Assembly (NCBI GenBank): GCA_013399895.1 | Contig: VXBA01002150.1 | Span: 62,001 to 126,000, forward strand | Direction: 5' to 3' | Length of the DNA: 64,000 bases | From: Serilophus lunatus | Lineage: Eukaryota; Chordata; Aves; Passeriformes; Eurylaimidae | Part shown: piece by piece, positions 14,511 to 27,807 of the stretch | How positions within the stretch are numbered: position 1 is the first letter of the stretch | Layout: each line of letters begins with the position of its first letter | Made by a program: the position numbers and the translations under genes | The notes under the pieces: model-generated | The model's input: only the letters and a program-made list of their open reading frames with translations | Told to the model about the DNA's origin: nothing | The model's database searches: none

Positions 14511-17500
14511 AAGCCGCAGTACTGCCAGATTACTTGCTACAAGGAATACGAGAAGTTTCTGTGTCCAAGTGCCCTGTCACTGCTTGCTCCTGTTACTTTT
14601 CAGCTTTTTCTGACTGGCACACAAGAGTTTACTCAATTCTTGGTGGTTTTACATATCTGCAAAAGGGCAAACACGCTTGTGTTCAGGGCTGGGACATGGG
14701 AATACAGACACCTGAGCCTGAAATCCTCCCAATCACATTAAGATTTCAGAAGAAAAAAATTTCTGAAATGGTTAAAATATCCCAGAAAACCCTAAGACAC
14801 TGGCAGGAAGGCAAGTTTTTAGGGAAACCAATTACCTTATTCCCAGAAGTTAGGGCATGTCTGTTAGACTCTTGCAAACTATGAGTTAGGAATAACATGC
14901 AAGCTCCTATTTCAGTGCCTCAAACCTGCTGCTACTTTGCTGTGAAAAACTGCTCACACATTTTGTGCAGTCACCATGGCTACACAGGGCAAGTCTCCTA
15001 GAAAGTTCCAAAACTAAGGGTGGGTGCAGGAGCTCAGAGACCCTGTTTGTAAAGCATGGGCAGCAGCAGCCCACTCAGAAAAGTCAGCCATGAGTTTCCA
15101 TCACTGGAAAGGAACACCCATGGATCAAACCTGCAGGGATGAATCCCAGCCCTAAACTAAAGGAAAATTCTTCATTAGTGCAAGGACAGCTTGTTTGCCA
15201 TTCCACGTGCAAATTCTGCTCGTGACTTTTGCTAGGGCAAAGGAGGCAGCAGAAAATCATATAAAATGAGTTACTGTCCAAAAATATTCAGAAGACCATC
15301 TCTTCTTCTTCCTCATGGATAATGGATAAGCCCTGAGGTGTCAGTGACTTTGAGCAACTAACAACTCAGACCTGGACTGGGATCACTAGCCTAATTACAA
15401 CATGCATTTTGCTGCTCTCATGAGCTATTCAGGTATCTCAAAGAAACACAAAATTCTTTGTATGTGTCTGATTACCCCAAACTGTCAGTGGTTAATTCCA
15501 AAAGCATATCCTCACTTAAAAATGGTAGATCCACCACAAATTAAACTATTACAGCCATGAGTAAAATTAGGTTCCACATTTGTACTTTCTAAAATATCAA
15601 AGGCATGATTAGCAAAGTCTTTTGTTTAAGATCTCTGGAGTCCTGGAGGTAATGAAAACTGGGTCAAGGAGTAGTTTCTCTCAAAGTAAATACTATGTTC
15701 AAGCAAAACCTGCTTCTGTGACTCACAGAGTATTTGGGCTAGAGAATGGAACTACTGTACCAACACAGACATACCAACAGTAGTACCCATTGCCTTCACC
15801 AAAAATGGAGGAAGGGGGGAAAAGAAAGGCACTGCAGATGATTTTGAACAGTTTCCTGTTACGGTCCCTTGAAAGAAATCCAGCCGCACTTTCTCCCTGC
15901 TTTCTGTTTTCTGAATTTCTCCTGACAGTTGGCTCCTTCGTTTGCCAGAACCACAACAAAGGACGGCCTTGAGTTTCCACACAGGCCATTTTCTCCCTCT
16001 CTCGTCTCTGATCATCTCACAAAGGTATTATTGTTGCTGGCTCACTGGGGCTCAGTGCACCTGAGGCAGATCAAAGGCACTTTTTAATGCCCGCCTGACC
16101 ACACAGGTCTCTCTCCCACTGCATTAAATTAAACCTGATGATTAATCTCTGTAGCCCTGAGGGTCCCTTGGTGCTCACGGAGAGAGAAAATATATATTTC
16201 TATCAAAACACGAGTATAATATACTTTCATTTTATAGCCCTAATTAAAAAAAGGAACAGCTAATTTCAGCCAAATGCAGCTGCATATAGGTCTCATTAAA
16301 ACACAAATACAACTGCTCTGTGTGCTCTACGTTCACTTCATGCAGCCTGGGCAGGTAATAGATAAAAGAACACTAAACTAAAGTTCTTTCACAGATTAAA
16401 CCCAGAGAAGTTTAGAACTTACTTATTGTCTGCTGGTTACATATTGTTGTACCTCTGTGCAGATGAGTGAAGGAAGGCAGTTAAGGAAATGATTATAAAA
16501 TGCTGAGTAGTTACATTTAAATAAAAATCTACTTAAATCCAGCCAAAAACTGCACAAGCACCTAATCCTGAGTTTGCATTGAAGTGATTAAAAGCCTCAA
16601 AGGGTTCTACTTTGCGCAGTCTGTGTTCCACTTTGGGGCTGCTTTAAAGACAGAATATCAATGTGGACTCTATCACAACACTTGTGTTACATTAACATAT
16701 GTAATGGAGCCACATCTCTCATGGTCATGGAGTCTGAACACAGAAAGTGCTGTGAAAGTGTCAATATTGATGTGCCACACTCTAGTTTGGGAAGCAAATG
16801 TCTATAGTTGTGAACTGGGTCTACCTTAGAACTTACCAATATAGAAAGATTAAATATTAATAAATAACCACACACATGCTGTCCTCCAGGGCTGGTTGAA
16901 ATAAAGGAATAAGCTGGAGCCAGCTGGCCCATTGCCAGCTACTCAACACTGCCCTTGGACCTTTTGAGGGAAACTGTGTTTGAGCTCCTCAGCTCATTTC
17001 AGTCCGGTATTATGTCTCTATTAACTCATTTTAACAATTTGAACTAACTCAGCTAAATGAAACAGGTTAGAAAAAGTTCAGTCGAACAGCTTCTACTCAA
17101 AGGGCAGAAACCTCCATCAAAAAAACTTGGAAATAATGGAAGTAGTGGCAGGGCTTGAAGGGTGACTCCTTCCCCAGAGCTGGTACCTGCAGGTGCCCCA
17201 TGTGTCCTGTGACAGACAGAGAGGCACCAATGGAATTTTTCAGAGACAGAGCAAGCCAAGAGTGATGGAGTTTGAAACTTTTGCTTACGAAGGAAGCAAA
17301 ATATATTTGTCTACAGGATTTAAGCTCTTGTTAAACGCCCTGCTTCACAATAGTGGGATTATTCACATCTTTAAATTCAATCATGTGCTAAAATGCTTTG
17401 CTGAACGACAATCCATGTGACAAGATCACCAATTATTCATGCTCGAGGTCACCATGGATTCATGCTGTTACTACAGAGACAACTTAACTTACTGTTAAGC

Positions 17501-18297
17501 CTGATCTTTTAGTATCAGCCTCCTTTCTTTTTCTCTCCTGGAGCTCTCTCATGAAGCATGTTAGTGCTCTCTAACACCTCCAGCACTCCCAGTGCCATTT
17601 GCTTCTTTTGGAAAAATCCAAGTTATAATCAGTCTAAATTTAAGACCAAAATGAGTTTTAAATAAAAAATGTGGCAGAAAAGGGTACTTATCTAAATGGA
17701 ATGCTCTCAGACTCATACATTTTAAAACAGTATAAATTTCAAAAGCAGACACTAAATTTTAATTGCAATCTCAGAGAAAGCTTTTGTATTAATTCACTGA
17801 GAAAAATTAGCAACGTGAAAATGCTTATTGGGGCTTTTCTTTTTTTTTAGTCATGATACATATCATAATTCTATACATCATGGCAATTTTCAGAGGGAGA
17901 AGGATTTATATTGATTAAGGAAGAGGTGGGGGAGAAGGGCTGTGACTGAAGACGTGCACTCCTTCTCCAAAGCCACTATTCTGTACCACATTAGTGACAG
18001 GCTTGTCACAGATAACTCAGGCTGAGTCCTTGGCTCAGATTTCAGGCTGCTCTTTAAGCCACTCTGGCAATGTGGTTTTTACTTTCCATGTCATTTTTCA
18101 GTATTGATTTCTACTACTATTAAAGTTCTTGCCTAATAGCAAATGCACAGTAATTTATAATTAATATCCGAGGGTAAAGATAGAGTTACCAGAAAAAAAA
18201 ATCAAGGAAAAGGAACTGGGTGAGAAGGACAAAGGTCACTTTTCCCTTCAAAAACATAAGTTAGTATATTCTGTACAAATCAGGATATACAGCCTAC

Positions 18298-18401
18298 CCC
18301 CATGTGGCACGAAGATGTTCCACAGATCATTGCAACTCGGGATGTAATCGGCTGGTTCTCACATGGCAGGTTATGTCCTTTCACATCTGCTCCAATTACT
18401 C
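18298..18401 (-). CDS. FGGY: FGGY internal coding exon with GTSSC phosphate motif (last seen in window)
   Basis: The minus strand reads the end of a Gly codon, then VIGADVKGHNLPCENQPITS, then RVAMICGTSSCHMG, 34 complete codons ending in phase 0. This matches the start of the C-terminal FGGY domain in the vertebrate protein ('GVIGADVRGH' and 'VICGTSSCHMG'). The CGTSSC stretch corresponds to the ATP-phosphate-binding loop of the kinase superfamily (GTG/GTS in relatives). The acceptor is 'gtctgttaatag' with a weak pyrimidine tract (AG at 18403-18402). The donor is 'GGGG|gtaggc' at 18297, which departs from gtragt. No open frame of useful length from ATG covers this exon on the minus strand, so it is easy to miss without the splice and homology reading. 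The exon that should follow (human-like 'ISKDPIFVPGVW') was not found in 1-18297. Confidence 0.93.
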
Positions 18402-20474
18402 CTATTAACAGACAATTAAAATTCCCTTTTAGAGAAGAACAAGCCACTCCTCACCAAACAGAGCTTTTCTGCACACAAATAATTGCTGGGTATCTCGTAC
18501 CACTGCCACAAATCAAGAAAGTCTACTTAGTCAATAAAGAAAATTACTTTATTCGTCAGGTTAAAATTTTTATTCCAGCTATAAAGACACAAGATTATTC
18601 CTTCTATGTCCATGTTTATAATCATCATTTTTCAGTGCTGATTTGTCTATAATTGATTATTCTCTTAGGTAGCACACTGACATGCAGAATAAGGAGTGCC
18701 CTGCTCTACTGGCAGGCTGCAGATGTGTTTATTTGTTCACAGTTTATCATGCACATCCCAGATGATGTGTTTTGTCAGGGGATGAATTGGAGAAAGGGGT
18801 AACTTGGCAGGAGACTGGAAGGCTGCCAGCTTTGTTGTCTTCACTGCTGCTGTTGTTCTGTCCATGTCAGAACCATCTAAAGGGAGACTCTTCCTTCCCT
18901 TAGAAGAACTGGGTTTGGCTCTGAGGAGCCTCTGCATGCAGGACAGGACAGGACAGAGGACAAAAACTCAGCAGCACTCAGCCTGCAGTGGGAAATACAC
19001 CCAGGAGATGCCAGAGAGGAGCCAGGCAAACCTGCAACCAAGCCTCAGCACACATCACATCCTGCTTGATCCAAGGGAGGCTGCAGTGGGAATCCTGCCC
19101 TCTCACTTTTGTCTCTTAGTTGGAATTTTTCATACTCTGAGGCAGATGTTCAACATCTTTTGAAGTATCCAAAGACAGACTGAGAGCAAGAAGTCTTTAC
19201 ACCACACAGAATATAGGAGAGATTTTTAGGAAAGCAGGCAATGCTTAGCCTGTGCGCTTCTGGATCTCTTCCACAGTGACAAGGTATTTTAGGTACTGCA
19301 CATAAATTATCTACTTTAGTTGAAACGACGTTGATGTCTTTTGAAAAAGGTGCAATATAAACAATATTTTTATGAGGCCAGTCCCAAAGCCTGGCCTCCC
19401 ATACTCACATTTTTATCTGTACACTTTTAAATTGGTACAGTAGGTCAAAATGCAAGACATAACTACTCAGCTCTTGGGTTTTTACTTTTCCATAATAGGT
19501 ATCAGATGGACTGATTCAGAAATTGTACCTGACCTGCAGAAAAATACACACTAAATAATTCTTTATCTTTACCTTATTTTACTCAAAACTTTGAAGCTTT
19601 CATAAACTTCAGGAACCTGCCCAAACCCACACTTTACATGCAGCCAAAAGCAGATGGGAACTGCATCAAAAGTTATTAACAGTGAAAATAAGATGTCCAT
19701 CATGTCATTCTGGTTTAGCCTGCAGGATACCACATAGATCTACACCTAATCCTTCTGAAGCACAAAGAAAAGCAATCCAATGGTTACTGCACCTCATCAG
19801 AAACAGCTATAAGAAGCAAAGTGATTTAAACACTTAAAAAGTTTCAGGCTACATATTCTAGAAGAACAAATGAGACTTAGAACACCACAAGCAAAACTGG
19901 TAGTTTAGCAGATAATCATATTTCAGTTAGACCTTGAGAAAAATTCTCTGATGAGCAACAGATTTCCATTGAATAGTAGTGTTTTAACAACATTGAAACT
20001 TCCTGAGGTAAGACCTGTTTTGAAACTATCACACTAAATAACCTCAATTTCCTGCTGAAAAAGTTACACCAATTTCTTTGTTATTGACTGCGTAGTAAGA
20101 AAATAAAGCCACTGAAACTACAAAAGGTTATATTTTATTTTTGTTGCCTATTCCCAAAGTTTTGAGCAACAGAAGATGCAAACTCTCAGCGTGTTGGCAT
20201 TCCAGCAGAATGGTGATCCACTTCAGGAATTCAAAGTGGAACTAGCAGAAGTTAAATAATTTGGAAATCCACCTGAAAAAACATACATCAGTGATAGCCC
20301 CTTTCTAAAAAAAGATATGCAATATCAACAATTATTGTGATGATTTTTTAGATTTTTTTGAAGAACAGCATCAGAGCAAACAGCTGGATAAAAACAGGCC
20401 ATGATAAAATTGGCTTTCTAAAATGGATTCAATTCCTGCCTGTCTCCAGGAACAGTAAATACATGGGTGAGTAC
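18402..20474 (-). other. FGGY: FGGY intron, 2073 bp
   Basis: This intron lies between the IDAHAG exon and the GTSSC exon. It is bounded by donor gtactc at the high-coordinate end and acceptor ttaatag at the low-coordinate end, and is a phase 1 intron. Apart from a short ggaca repeat (18941-18956) I recognise no repeat, RNA or gene in it. Confidence 0.9.
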
Positions 20475-20603
20475 CTAGTCCTCCAGCGTGTGCATCAATG
20501 AGAGATGCTGCCACTGCAATCCCTTCAGGGAGACCGAGATCTTTGGCAGCTTCTGGCGTTAGACCTTTTCCAACGGCCTCTCCAGGAGACAGGACGTGGT
20601 TTC
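20475..20603 (-). CDS. FGGY: FGGY internal coding exon with IDAHAG motif (third of four)
   Basis: The minus strand completes a Gly codon and continues NHVLSPGEAVGKGLTPEAAK, then DLGLPEGIAVAASLIDAHAG and GL, then the first base of the next Gly codon. The vertebrate FGGY protein has 'GLTPEAARDLGL' and 'GIAVAASLIDAHAGGLG' here. In ribulokinase-type FGGY kinases the Asp of the D-A-H-A-G stretch sits at the sugar-binding and catalytic site at the junction of the two domains; assigning it as the catalytic base here is by analogy. The acceptor is 'tttttcttgtgtctgcccag' (strong pyrimidine tract), with AG at 20605-20604. The donor is 'CTAG|gtactc' at 20474. Length is 129 nt, with phase 1 at both ends, so skipping this exon would stay in frame but delete 43 residues including IDAHAG. 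The intron to the next exon is only 2.1 kb. Confidence 0.97.
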
Positions 20604-22996
20604 CTGGGCAGACACAAGAAAAACCAAACACCTGTCAATTTACTAAACAGAAAACCCAATGCGTATGTTTTTACAAGAACTCCCTTCCTCTCCCTCAGGT
20701 TACCCTGGGATATATAAAACAAAGAAGTGCATCAAAGGACTCAGTGTGATGGAGAGGTATCTTTCATTATCTGTCTGTGTATTAAACACAACCAGGCTGG
20801 ATCAGGCCCATCCCATGGCAATTTAGAAGTTCAAAAGCATTCAATGTCCTATCTGGCCACAGAGAAAGATTTCACCACGAGCAATTAAATTCTGCTTGGC
20901 ATCTTTCCAGGAGATATGAAGAGCAGAAATCCCAGGTTCCTGTGGCACTTGCTGCCCAGGGTGCCTGAGCAACTCTCTGGGCAGAGGAAGGAGACTGAGC
21001 TCAATCCCTGCTCACAAATGAAACTGCACCTGTTGCACAAGGAACACGCCAATTTTGGTTTTTTTTTTTTCCATTTCCATCCTTTCCAGCAGTTACTACT
21101 AGGAATAATGTGACTATAGCAACAGAAGGTCTGAAAAAGAAACTGGCTTAAGCAGCAAATTCCTCCTGTTGCAGATGTATTTCCTCACAGGCTTAAATAA
21201 TCCCTTTTTGAGCTTTCCTTGGCCTTGTGCAGTGTGAGGAAGGCAAGGAACACAACCCCTCCCTCCCTGCCCTGTCACTGGGGAGCCCAGGAGCAGGTCC
21301 CGCCTGCATTTGCCTCCATTGCAATAACACACATCCAATTTTGTCTTGTGAAGAGACTGTTTCAGTAATTAAATCATAATGACAGAGGTTGCTCAGAGCT
21401 TAGAAGAACAAATCTAGATTCAACAGATTGTCAGAATTTAAGGACACCCCACAAGAGCCTCCTCTCAGGCTGTTGATAACCCCAGCCAGTGACACCAACA
21501 GCCCCTGGGGCCACACACACACCATTATTTATCCAAGAGTCTGGGGGTGAGAGGCAGAGAAAGGTTCAGTGGGAGCTCCCACAGACCTCCCTGCCAGTGC
21601 CAGGCCCTTTAGTACATTGTCTGTAGCATTTATTAAATTCAACACATTTAAGAAGAGTTGGCAGATCTCCTTTTTAAAACACAAGCCTATTTTCACAGTC
21701 AATTCTATTGAGAATGTTACACCTAGAGCACGTTCTGATGTGTACAAAGGACATAAAACACCCTCCACAATAGACATTCATTAAGAGGAATAGTACATCA
21801 TATGAGGAATATGAGTTTATGCCCATGAGCATAAACTTCCAGAAAGGCAGTTGTACTACCTTCCTGTTGGGTGGGAAGAAGGTTATGGTATTAAATTCAC
21901 AGGGCTTCAGTTTTACTTATCACTTAGATCTTGGTCTTTCCTGTAAATTATGTTGCTTCTTCACTTTAAGGAGTCCTTTCTGCCCACTTCCTGATGGATG
22001 AAGTGCACAGAGCACTTTGGGATCAGACTGGACACAACTTCATGGTGTGAAGTTCATTCCTCCAAGAGTTTCTATTCTATTGAGAGCCACACACCACAAC
22101 CCCAGTAATGCCAGGCTGTATCTCACACTAGAAAGTTAAAATAAGTCTGTATAGCCCAAATTTTTGCTCTCAACCTCGGTTTTATATTCAAATATTGGGG
22201 ATAGTAACCAAACTTCACCATTAAGCTTATACAGAAGGATGTGATGACATTAAATGATCTCCTCACAGGAAAAAAAGTCTGTATTTTATCAATTTTATAC
22301 TTCATTAATTAATTACTATAAAGTCAAAACATTGTGCTATCTTTTTCAAGAGTTGTATCTCTAGCATTTTTCCCCAATAAGCTGGAGTGCAGGATGTTTC
22401 TCTTTAAGAGAATTTTGTATTACCTTTCTGGGTTTTTTAAGACATTAGAGAAAAATACCAGTAAACCAAAGCTTCTCCTGACATTCAAAGACCCTGCAGG
22501 TGGAAGGAAGTTCAAAAGAGTTCATGCAGCTAAACCCACATCTTCTTCTTCAGAATCAGTTGCCTGACCTGAAAGCATACAAGTATCTTGTATATACAAC
22601 AGGAGATGAAATTAATCTGAAATAAAACCTCTTTCCAGACACTCCATTCCATGGTTGGCTTGTTTATATCAGTCATACTAGTCAAACATCTCAGTGTGTA
22701 ATTATTATGTAGTTAGACTCTATTTTAGAGATCAGGGCTACTATTAGACAAAATCTTTTCCTACCAGCTTCTCAATTATTGTATTTCTAGTTAATGAGCA
22801 TTGAGGGAACAATTTCAGAGATAAAGATAATCCTCTCTTTTACAGCAGCAGAAATAAATGACTCTAGATTCCTTTGGTGCTAGTTCTGTATCAGAAAAAC
22901 CAGAAGCACTGCTATTTCCATGGGCATGAAGCCTGTGAGAATGTACAGGGATGGGCTTCTTGAAGATGCAGCATAATTATCTTGTATTTTAAACAA

Positions 22997-23012
22997 AATA
23001 ATAATAATAATA
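22997..23012 (+). repeat. AAT trinucleotide repeat
   Basis: About five ATA/AAT units between 'aaac' and 'gagtctgc', a short microsatellite. Confidence 0.8.
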
Positions 23013-25690
23013 GAGTCTGCCCCAGATGTTTCAGGAGTGAAAGTACACCTGAACAAATATTCCTGACTGAAAGCACTTCCCAACAAACTGGGAAGCAAGA
23101 GTATTCAGAAGTCACCCATGACAGGGATGGCAAAGAGGAGTCTCCCGGGTCACCCAATAGGCTGGGAGCATGGAAAAGAGGTGCTGAAAAATGGGTGCAC
23201 AAGGAGAAGATTCTGACTCTGCCCCTCTACTTCATCCTCCCAGCTTGAGAGATCAATGAAAGCTCTGCTACACCCATACACTGTGTTTCCAAAGATTTCT
23301 GTGTAAGGGAAGGAGCAGTATCTGCATGGCCACTCTTTCCTGGCATCACAGAATTTGCCTCTCCATTATACAGGTGTGAGTAAGTAGATGTAGAATGGAC
23401 AGATCCTTAACTGAACCACACAGGCAGAGACCTGGAAAGGGAATGATAATTCTCATGGTTTAATCTTCACTGAAAAACCAGAAAACTCATGTAAGCATCA
23501 GTACACTTAGAATCTGTAAGTGTAAAACTGTTACACGATAAAAAAACCCAAAAAACCAAAACCAACACAAAAAGCCACCAAAAAGGAGACACAATTAAAA
23601 AGTGAAGTGTTAGGAAAAGATTGTGTTCCAGTACCAGACTGGGAGGGAGGGAACAGATTCTTACATGAGCAAAATAGAGGGACTTTAGAAATCAAGGCAC
23701 AGCTAGTACAGATACAAAGGTATTGTACAGCTACAAACCAGCAGCTCAGAGCAGGTGCTGCCATCCCTAAATCCAACCTGTCAGGGGAAAAAGGGGCTGT
23801 TGGAGGGGAGGGAGGGAAGTGGGAGCTGCCTCAGAGCCGGGCAGTGAGAGCAGGACAGGAGGCTGCACAAAGGAGGCAGTGAAAGGCCCAAGACTCCTCA
23901 AGGCCCCTGCCAAAGTAAATGTATCGAGTCCTTTGTTTACAGTAGTCTCCTGTGCAAGTCATTTACCTTTGCTATAATGACTTCCAAAATTAGACGTAAC
24001 CAAACAAACCCATAGTGGCTGAAGCTGGAGGACTTTCTGTTTCACATTCATGCAGCTGTTTCACTAATGCAGTGCCTTAATCCACAACCTTTCATTTAGG
24101 ACGAGACAGGCTATTTCCAGCTATTTTTTCCCCTGTAAAGCAGCGAGTTTACAAAAGGAAAAAGCTGTCTGAATCTCTTCCTCCTCTTTTATCCTTCTTC
24201 GAAGACTGATGTTAGAATTTGCTTCGATCAAGCTTTGTTTAAAGAATTTCTGTTGTACCAAGGACCCTCTACCTTTTTAGGTGATTCCCACAGGACACAA
24301 CACACAAGGTAGATAATGCATCCAATCAACTTTAGTGATCAAAATTCACTGTATTGGCTTACTAATATTTAACAGAACGAGGTACTTTAGGATGTGGCCC
24401 TTTTTTAAAAAAACAAAGCCGAGCACAGCAGGGGCCCAGCTGACTCAGCTGGGATATACTCACCCAAACAGCTTTTCATCTATCATGCAGAACGGGACGT
24501 GTAAGCGCATAAAAATTCTGAAGGGAGAAAATCCAAAGATGTCCCTGTTCTTCACTAACTTGACACAAGCAAACTTGAATTTGGATATATCAATCCCTTC
24601 CTGAAATCCCAGCAAACTCAGAAAGGCACACTAGCAAAGGGTACATCCCATCCATTTCATAGCCCCCACTCCCCAGATTGGACGTTCTAAATGCTTTCTG
24701 ATTTCAAAGACCATACACAGAACAGATACTCTGCTAAATAACATGCACTGAAGAAGTCATCTACTTAAACAAAACGGTGCTAATTAAGCATCAAAGCAAA
24801 CAGGACCTCAGTAACTATCCAAATGGAACTCTCTGCTTTGTTCATTGCGAAGCTTGTAGATAATTTTTGTGTCTTATAATGTCAAGAGGTCTGGGATGTG
24901 CAAGGAATCTGAATAAATAATACACATCATCCCAACTCCGTCTCGCATATAATATGTTGTCAAATATCCCCCTCAATTACATGCAGTAGTCACATTTAAC
25001 TGAGATGTATATGGCTGGCTTTCTCCAATTTTTAACCCAGCTGAGTGGCCAAAATAGTGCTAGGATCAGAAGGAAGCAGAATAATTAAAATGCTATTTTT
25101 TTCTTAGGACTGAATTCATGGTGGTTAAAGGATGTTAGAAACGGTGAAATTTTGGGCTTTTTTAACCTGCAAATACCCTCCCATAAAATTTCTGGGTTGG
25201 CAGTTAAAGACTTTAGAATTTTCATTGAGGAAAACCAAACCAAAATGTGGTATTATAGGCCACCTGATTTAAAGGTGAGGAAAAAACAGTTGGTTAAACA
25301 AAATCACTTTGGCTTTCTTGGGTTCAAAATCCATCTCTGTCTACACGAGCTGCCACAAGAGCTTGAGGCAAATCTCTTTGAGGCAAAAAACTTTGGGTCC
25401 TTTCCATCCCACTGTCCCACACAGTTTATGCCTTTGGCTGAACTACATCTCAACCATCTGATGTGTAAGTACTCAAACATATTAAGCTGTTAAATTCTGC
25501 CTGTGTGCAGGCAGGTGCTGGTTCACTAAGCTGAACAGTAAATTGGTCAGCAGACCATTGGTGCTGACTTAAACAAAGACTGTTTGGCCTTCTTGGCTCA
25601 AGGAAAGAGAACTACTCCATGTAAAAATGAGAAGCATTCTTGGTTAAAGGTCAAAAGAGAAGGAAGATTCTGCATCACTGGATCGTTAGG

Positions 25691-25708
25691 CACGTCCTCA
25701 TGGACGTG
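25691..25708. repeat. Small perfect hairpin, 7-bp stem
   Basis: The sequence cacgtcc is followed by tcat and ggacgtg, a perfect 7-bp inverted repeat with a 4-nt loop. No function is assigned, and a site this short can arise by chance. Confidence 0.5.
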
Positions 25709-27635
25709 ACTGAGTTTTCTTCCCTAGATCTCAGTGAAACAGTGCAGAATGAACATCTCCTGAATGCATGGCTCACTGCTCACTGCTGACATGCACCTGG
25801 GCACACAGGACAGAGATTTGTATCTTACTAAAGGTATACAATACACAGATCTGGATGACTTATTAAGTAACTAGATGCAATGCATTTGCATCCAAACTCG
25901 GCTACCTGATCTTGCTCTTTTGCTTGTGAGCAGTAATTTCAGTAAGCTGATAATTTACATTTCTGCCACTTTACAGGACAATATTCTCAAGAGTCTCTCT
26001 AACTACAAAGCTCATCAATGCAGATGACACCACTAGTGATACACTTTCTGAGATGCTCTGGTTTTGTGCAGTACTCTAGGATTGTACAGGCAATTCAACT
26101 TGTAGTAATTATGGCTTATTACTTACAGAACTTTTTGTTTTACTGGATTTTTTTTAATAATTCACATGAATTTTCACTCTTCAAAGAAACAATTACCCCT
26201 TTTTCAGGAATGAAAAACCAAAAACAATCTTATCAATTACTGAAAGGATGCTTTTGAATCTTCCAGCCAAGCTGCTTCCCCATCACGCTCACAGAGTTCT
26301 AATATCCACACTGATGCACTGTGAAGGGTTCAGAAATTAGTCAGGAAAGCAATTACAAAGACTGAGAAGTTTGACAGTTCACCCGAGATTTTTGGGGAGA
26401 AACCTCAGGCAGCTCAGTGTTTTTGTGGAACACAGAAAATTTCAGTCCGTGCACGTCAAGCGTGTCCCTCCCGTCTGCCAGGCAGGAGCAGGAAGTTAAC
26501 CTTCAGATGAAAAATAAAGTGTGTCCTTTAATTAATTCATTAATTTTGAGACATGACAGCAACTAACAATCAACAACCTGCAAGTCTGAAGTGGGCTCTC
26601 CATCACAGGAAATTATAAAATCAAGTTACACTTTAAGCTACTTAAACATTAATTTTAAGGAGTCCAACAGCCTCTGACTTGGAGAAAGTCGGCAAATTGT
26701 TTGAAATAGTCCTTCTGGTTTTGTGAATCCTGACGCATAAAGAAGACAGTACTGTTTTAAAAGTTATCTCAGTGTGAGGCTGAAGCCAAAAAAAAGAAGA
26801 TGAAGAACAAATAGAGACCAGGGAGAGGAAGAGTCAGGTCAAAAGAAGAAATGACCCATAACTATTGTGAGAAATGTCTTCTCTTTCCTTTTTTTAGAAC
26901 TCTATGAACAATAAGAAAGGAGGAGAATATCTCAGTAATTTGAATATTAAACAATCACTACATGGTCACAATGTTTCTATGACATTTAAAAAACAGAATT
27001 TCAAAGAAAAAGCTCCTATTTTTCATACTAGAAAGTTCACAAGTCCCTAGTGTTGCCAGAATTCTAGAAAATGTGATTCTCAAGGCAGGCAGAATCCAAG
27101 ACCAGAACTCTGCAAAGGGATAGTGGTAAACTTTTTTATTATTCTTTTCTGAAAGATCTAAACTTTTGCTTTGAGTTGTCTAAGCTATGACAGATGAAAG
27201 GATAGCACACACTGCTCGCTTCTTGCAGCAGAGAGGAGGGAGAAGAGGAAAGGAGCCACCTGCCAGCAGGACTCAACCTGATGATAAGCAGTGAATGATG
27301 GTTCCTTTCCCAGTGGAAGAGGAATGAGAAATGTCACCCAGGAAAAAGGGTGAAGAAACTTGAGCCACCCAAGTTCAGCCCATTAAAGAACAGTTACTGG
27401 AAAGAGGAAGAATATCTCAGACTAGACAGCAAAGGGAAGGCTTGGAGGTGGTGGGGGCAGATCTTATCCATGTGTTTATCAGCATCTGATGGGAGGGAGG
27501 GAGTGAAGGTGATAGAGCAAGACTCTTTTCAGTGGCACCCAGTAACACAAGTGGTGACACACACAAACTGAAATAGAGGAAATTACATGTTAAACGAAAT
27601 AAAAAATATTTTTATTGGGAAGCAATGGTCAAGAT

Positions 27636-27807
27636 GCTGTAACAGGAAGATTTTGGAGTCTCCATCCTTGGAAATGCTCAAAATTCAATTTGACACAACC
27701 CTGAACAACCTGCTGTACGTGCTCAAAGGAGGCTTTGAGCAGGGGGCCTGGGACTAGGTAGTTTCGAGATGGCCCTTCTAACCTCAACTATTCATGTGAT
27801 TCAGTGA
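27636..27807 (+). mobile_element. CR1 LINE 3' fragment, divergent subfamily
   Basis: The plus strand reads in CR1 sense: 'ttttggagtctccatccttg', 'gaaatgctcaaaattcaatt', 'ccctgaacaacctgctgtac', 'tttgagcagggggcctggga', then 'ggcccttctaacctcaac' and a degenerate terminal repeat (attcatgtgattcagtga). The gagcaggggg and tggactagatgatc-like segments belong to a different CR1 subfamily from the other copies in the window. It is 5'-truncated, old, and antisense to FGGY. Confidence 0.88.

Larger units (their letters stand above)
1..18297 (-). other. FGGY: FGGY intron downstream of the GTSSC exon (runs off the window start)
   Basis: No coding exon was recognised here on either strand. I looked specifically on the minus strand for the remaining C-terminal FGGY segments (around 'GVWGPYFSAMVPGFW', 'HVWPDFHGNRSPLAD', 'FLCGGLSKNPLFVQ') and saw none, so this reads as part of one intron at least 18.3 kb long. 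It contains two CR1 fragments (11.1 and 14.3 kb), a polypurine tract near 4.7 kb, a C12 homopolymer near 8.34 kb, a short tandem duplication at 5.74 kb and a CpG-rich patch near 12.9 kb. The rest is AT-rich unique-looking sequence in which I see nothing specific. Confidence 0.75.

Noticed and set aside
16021..16330. AT-rich stretch with several TAATTA-like sites that looks like a conserved non-coding element
   Set aside because: Conservation cannot be judged from one sequence, and AT-rich homeodomain-like words are expected at this composition. An alignment of other bird genomes would decide.
23530..23590. A/C-rich stretch (aaaaccaacacaaaaagcc)
   Set aside because: Simple low-complexity sequence without a regular period.
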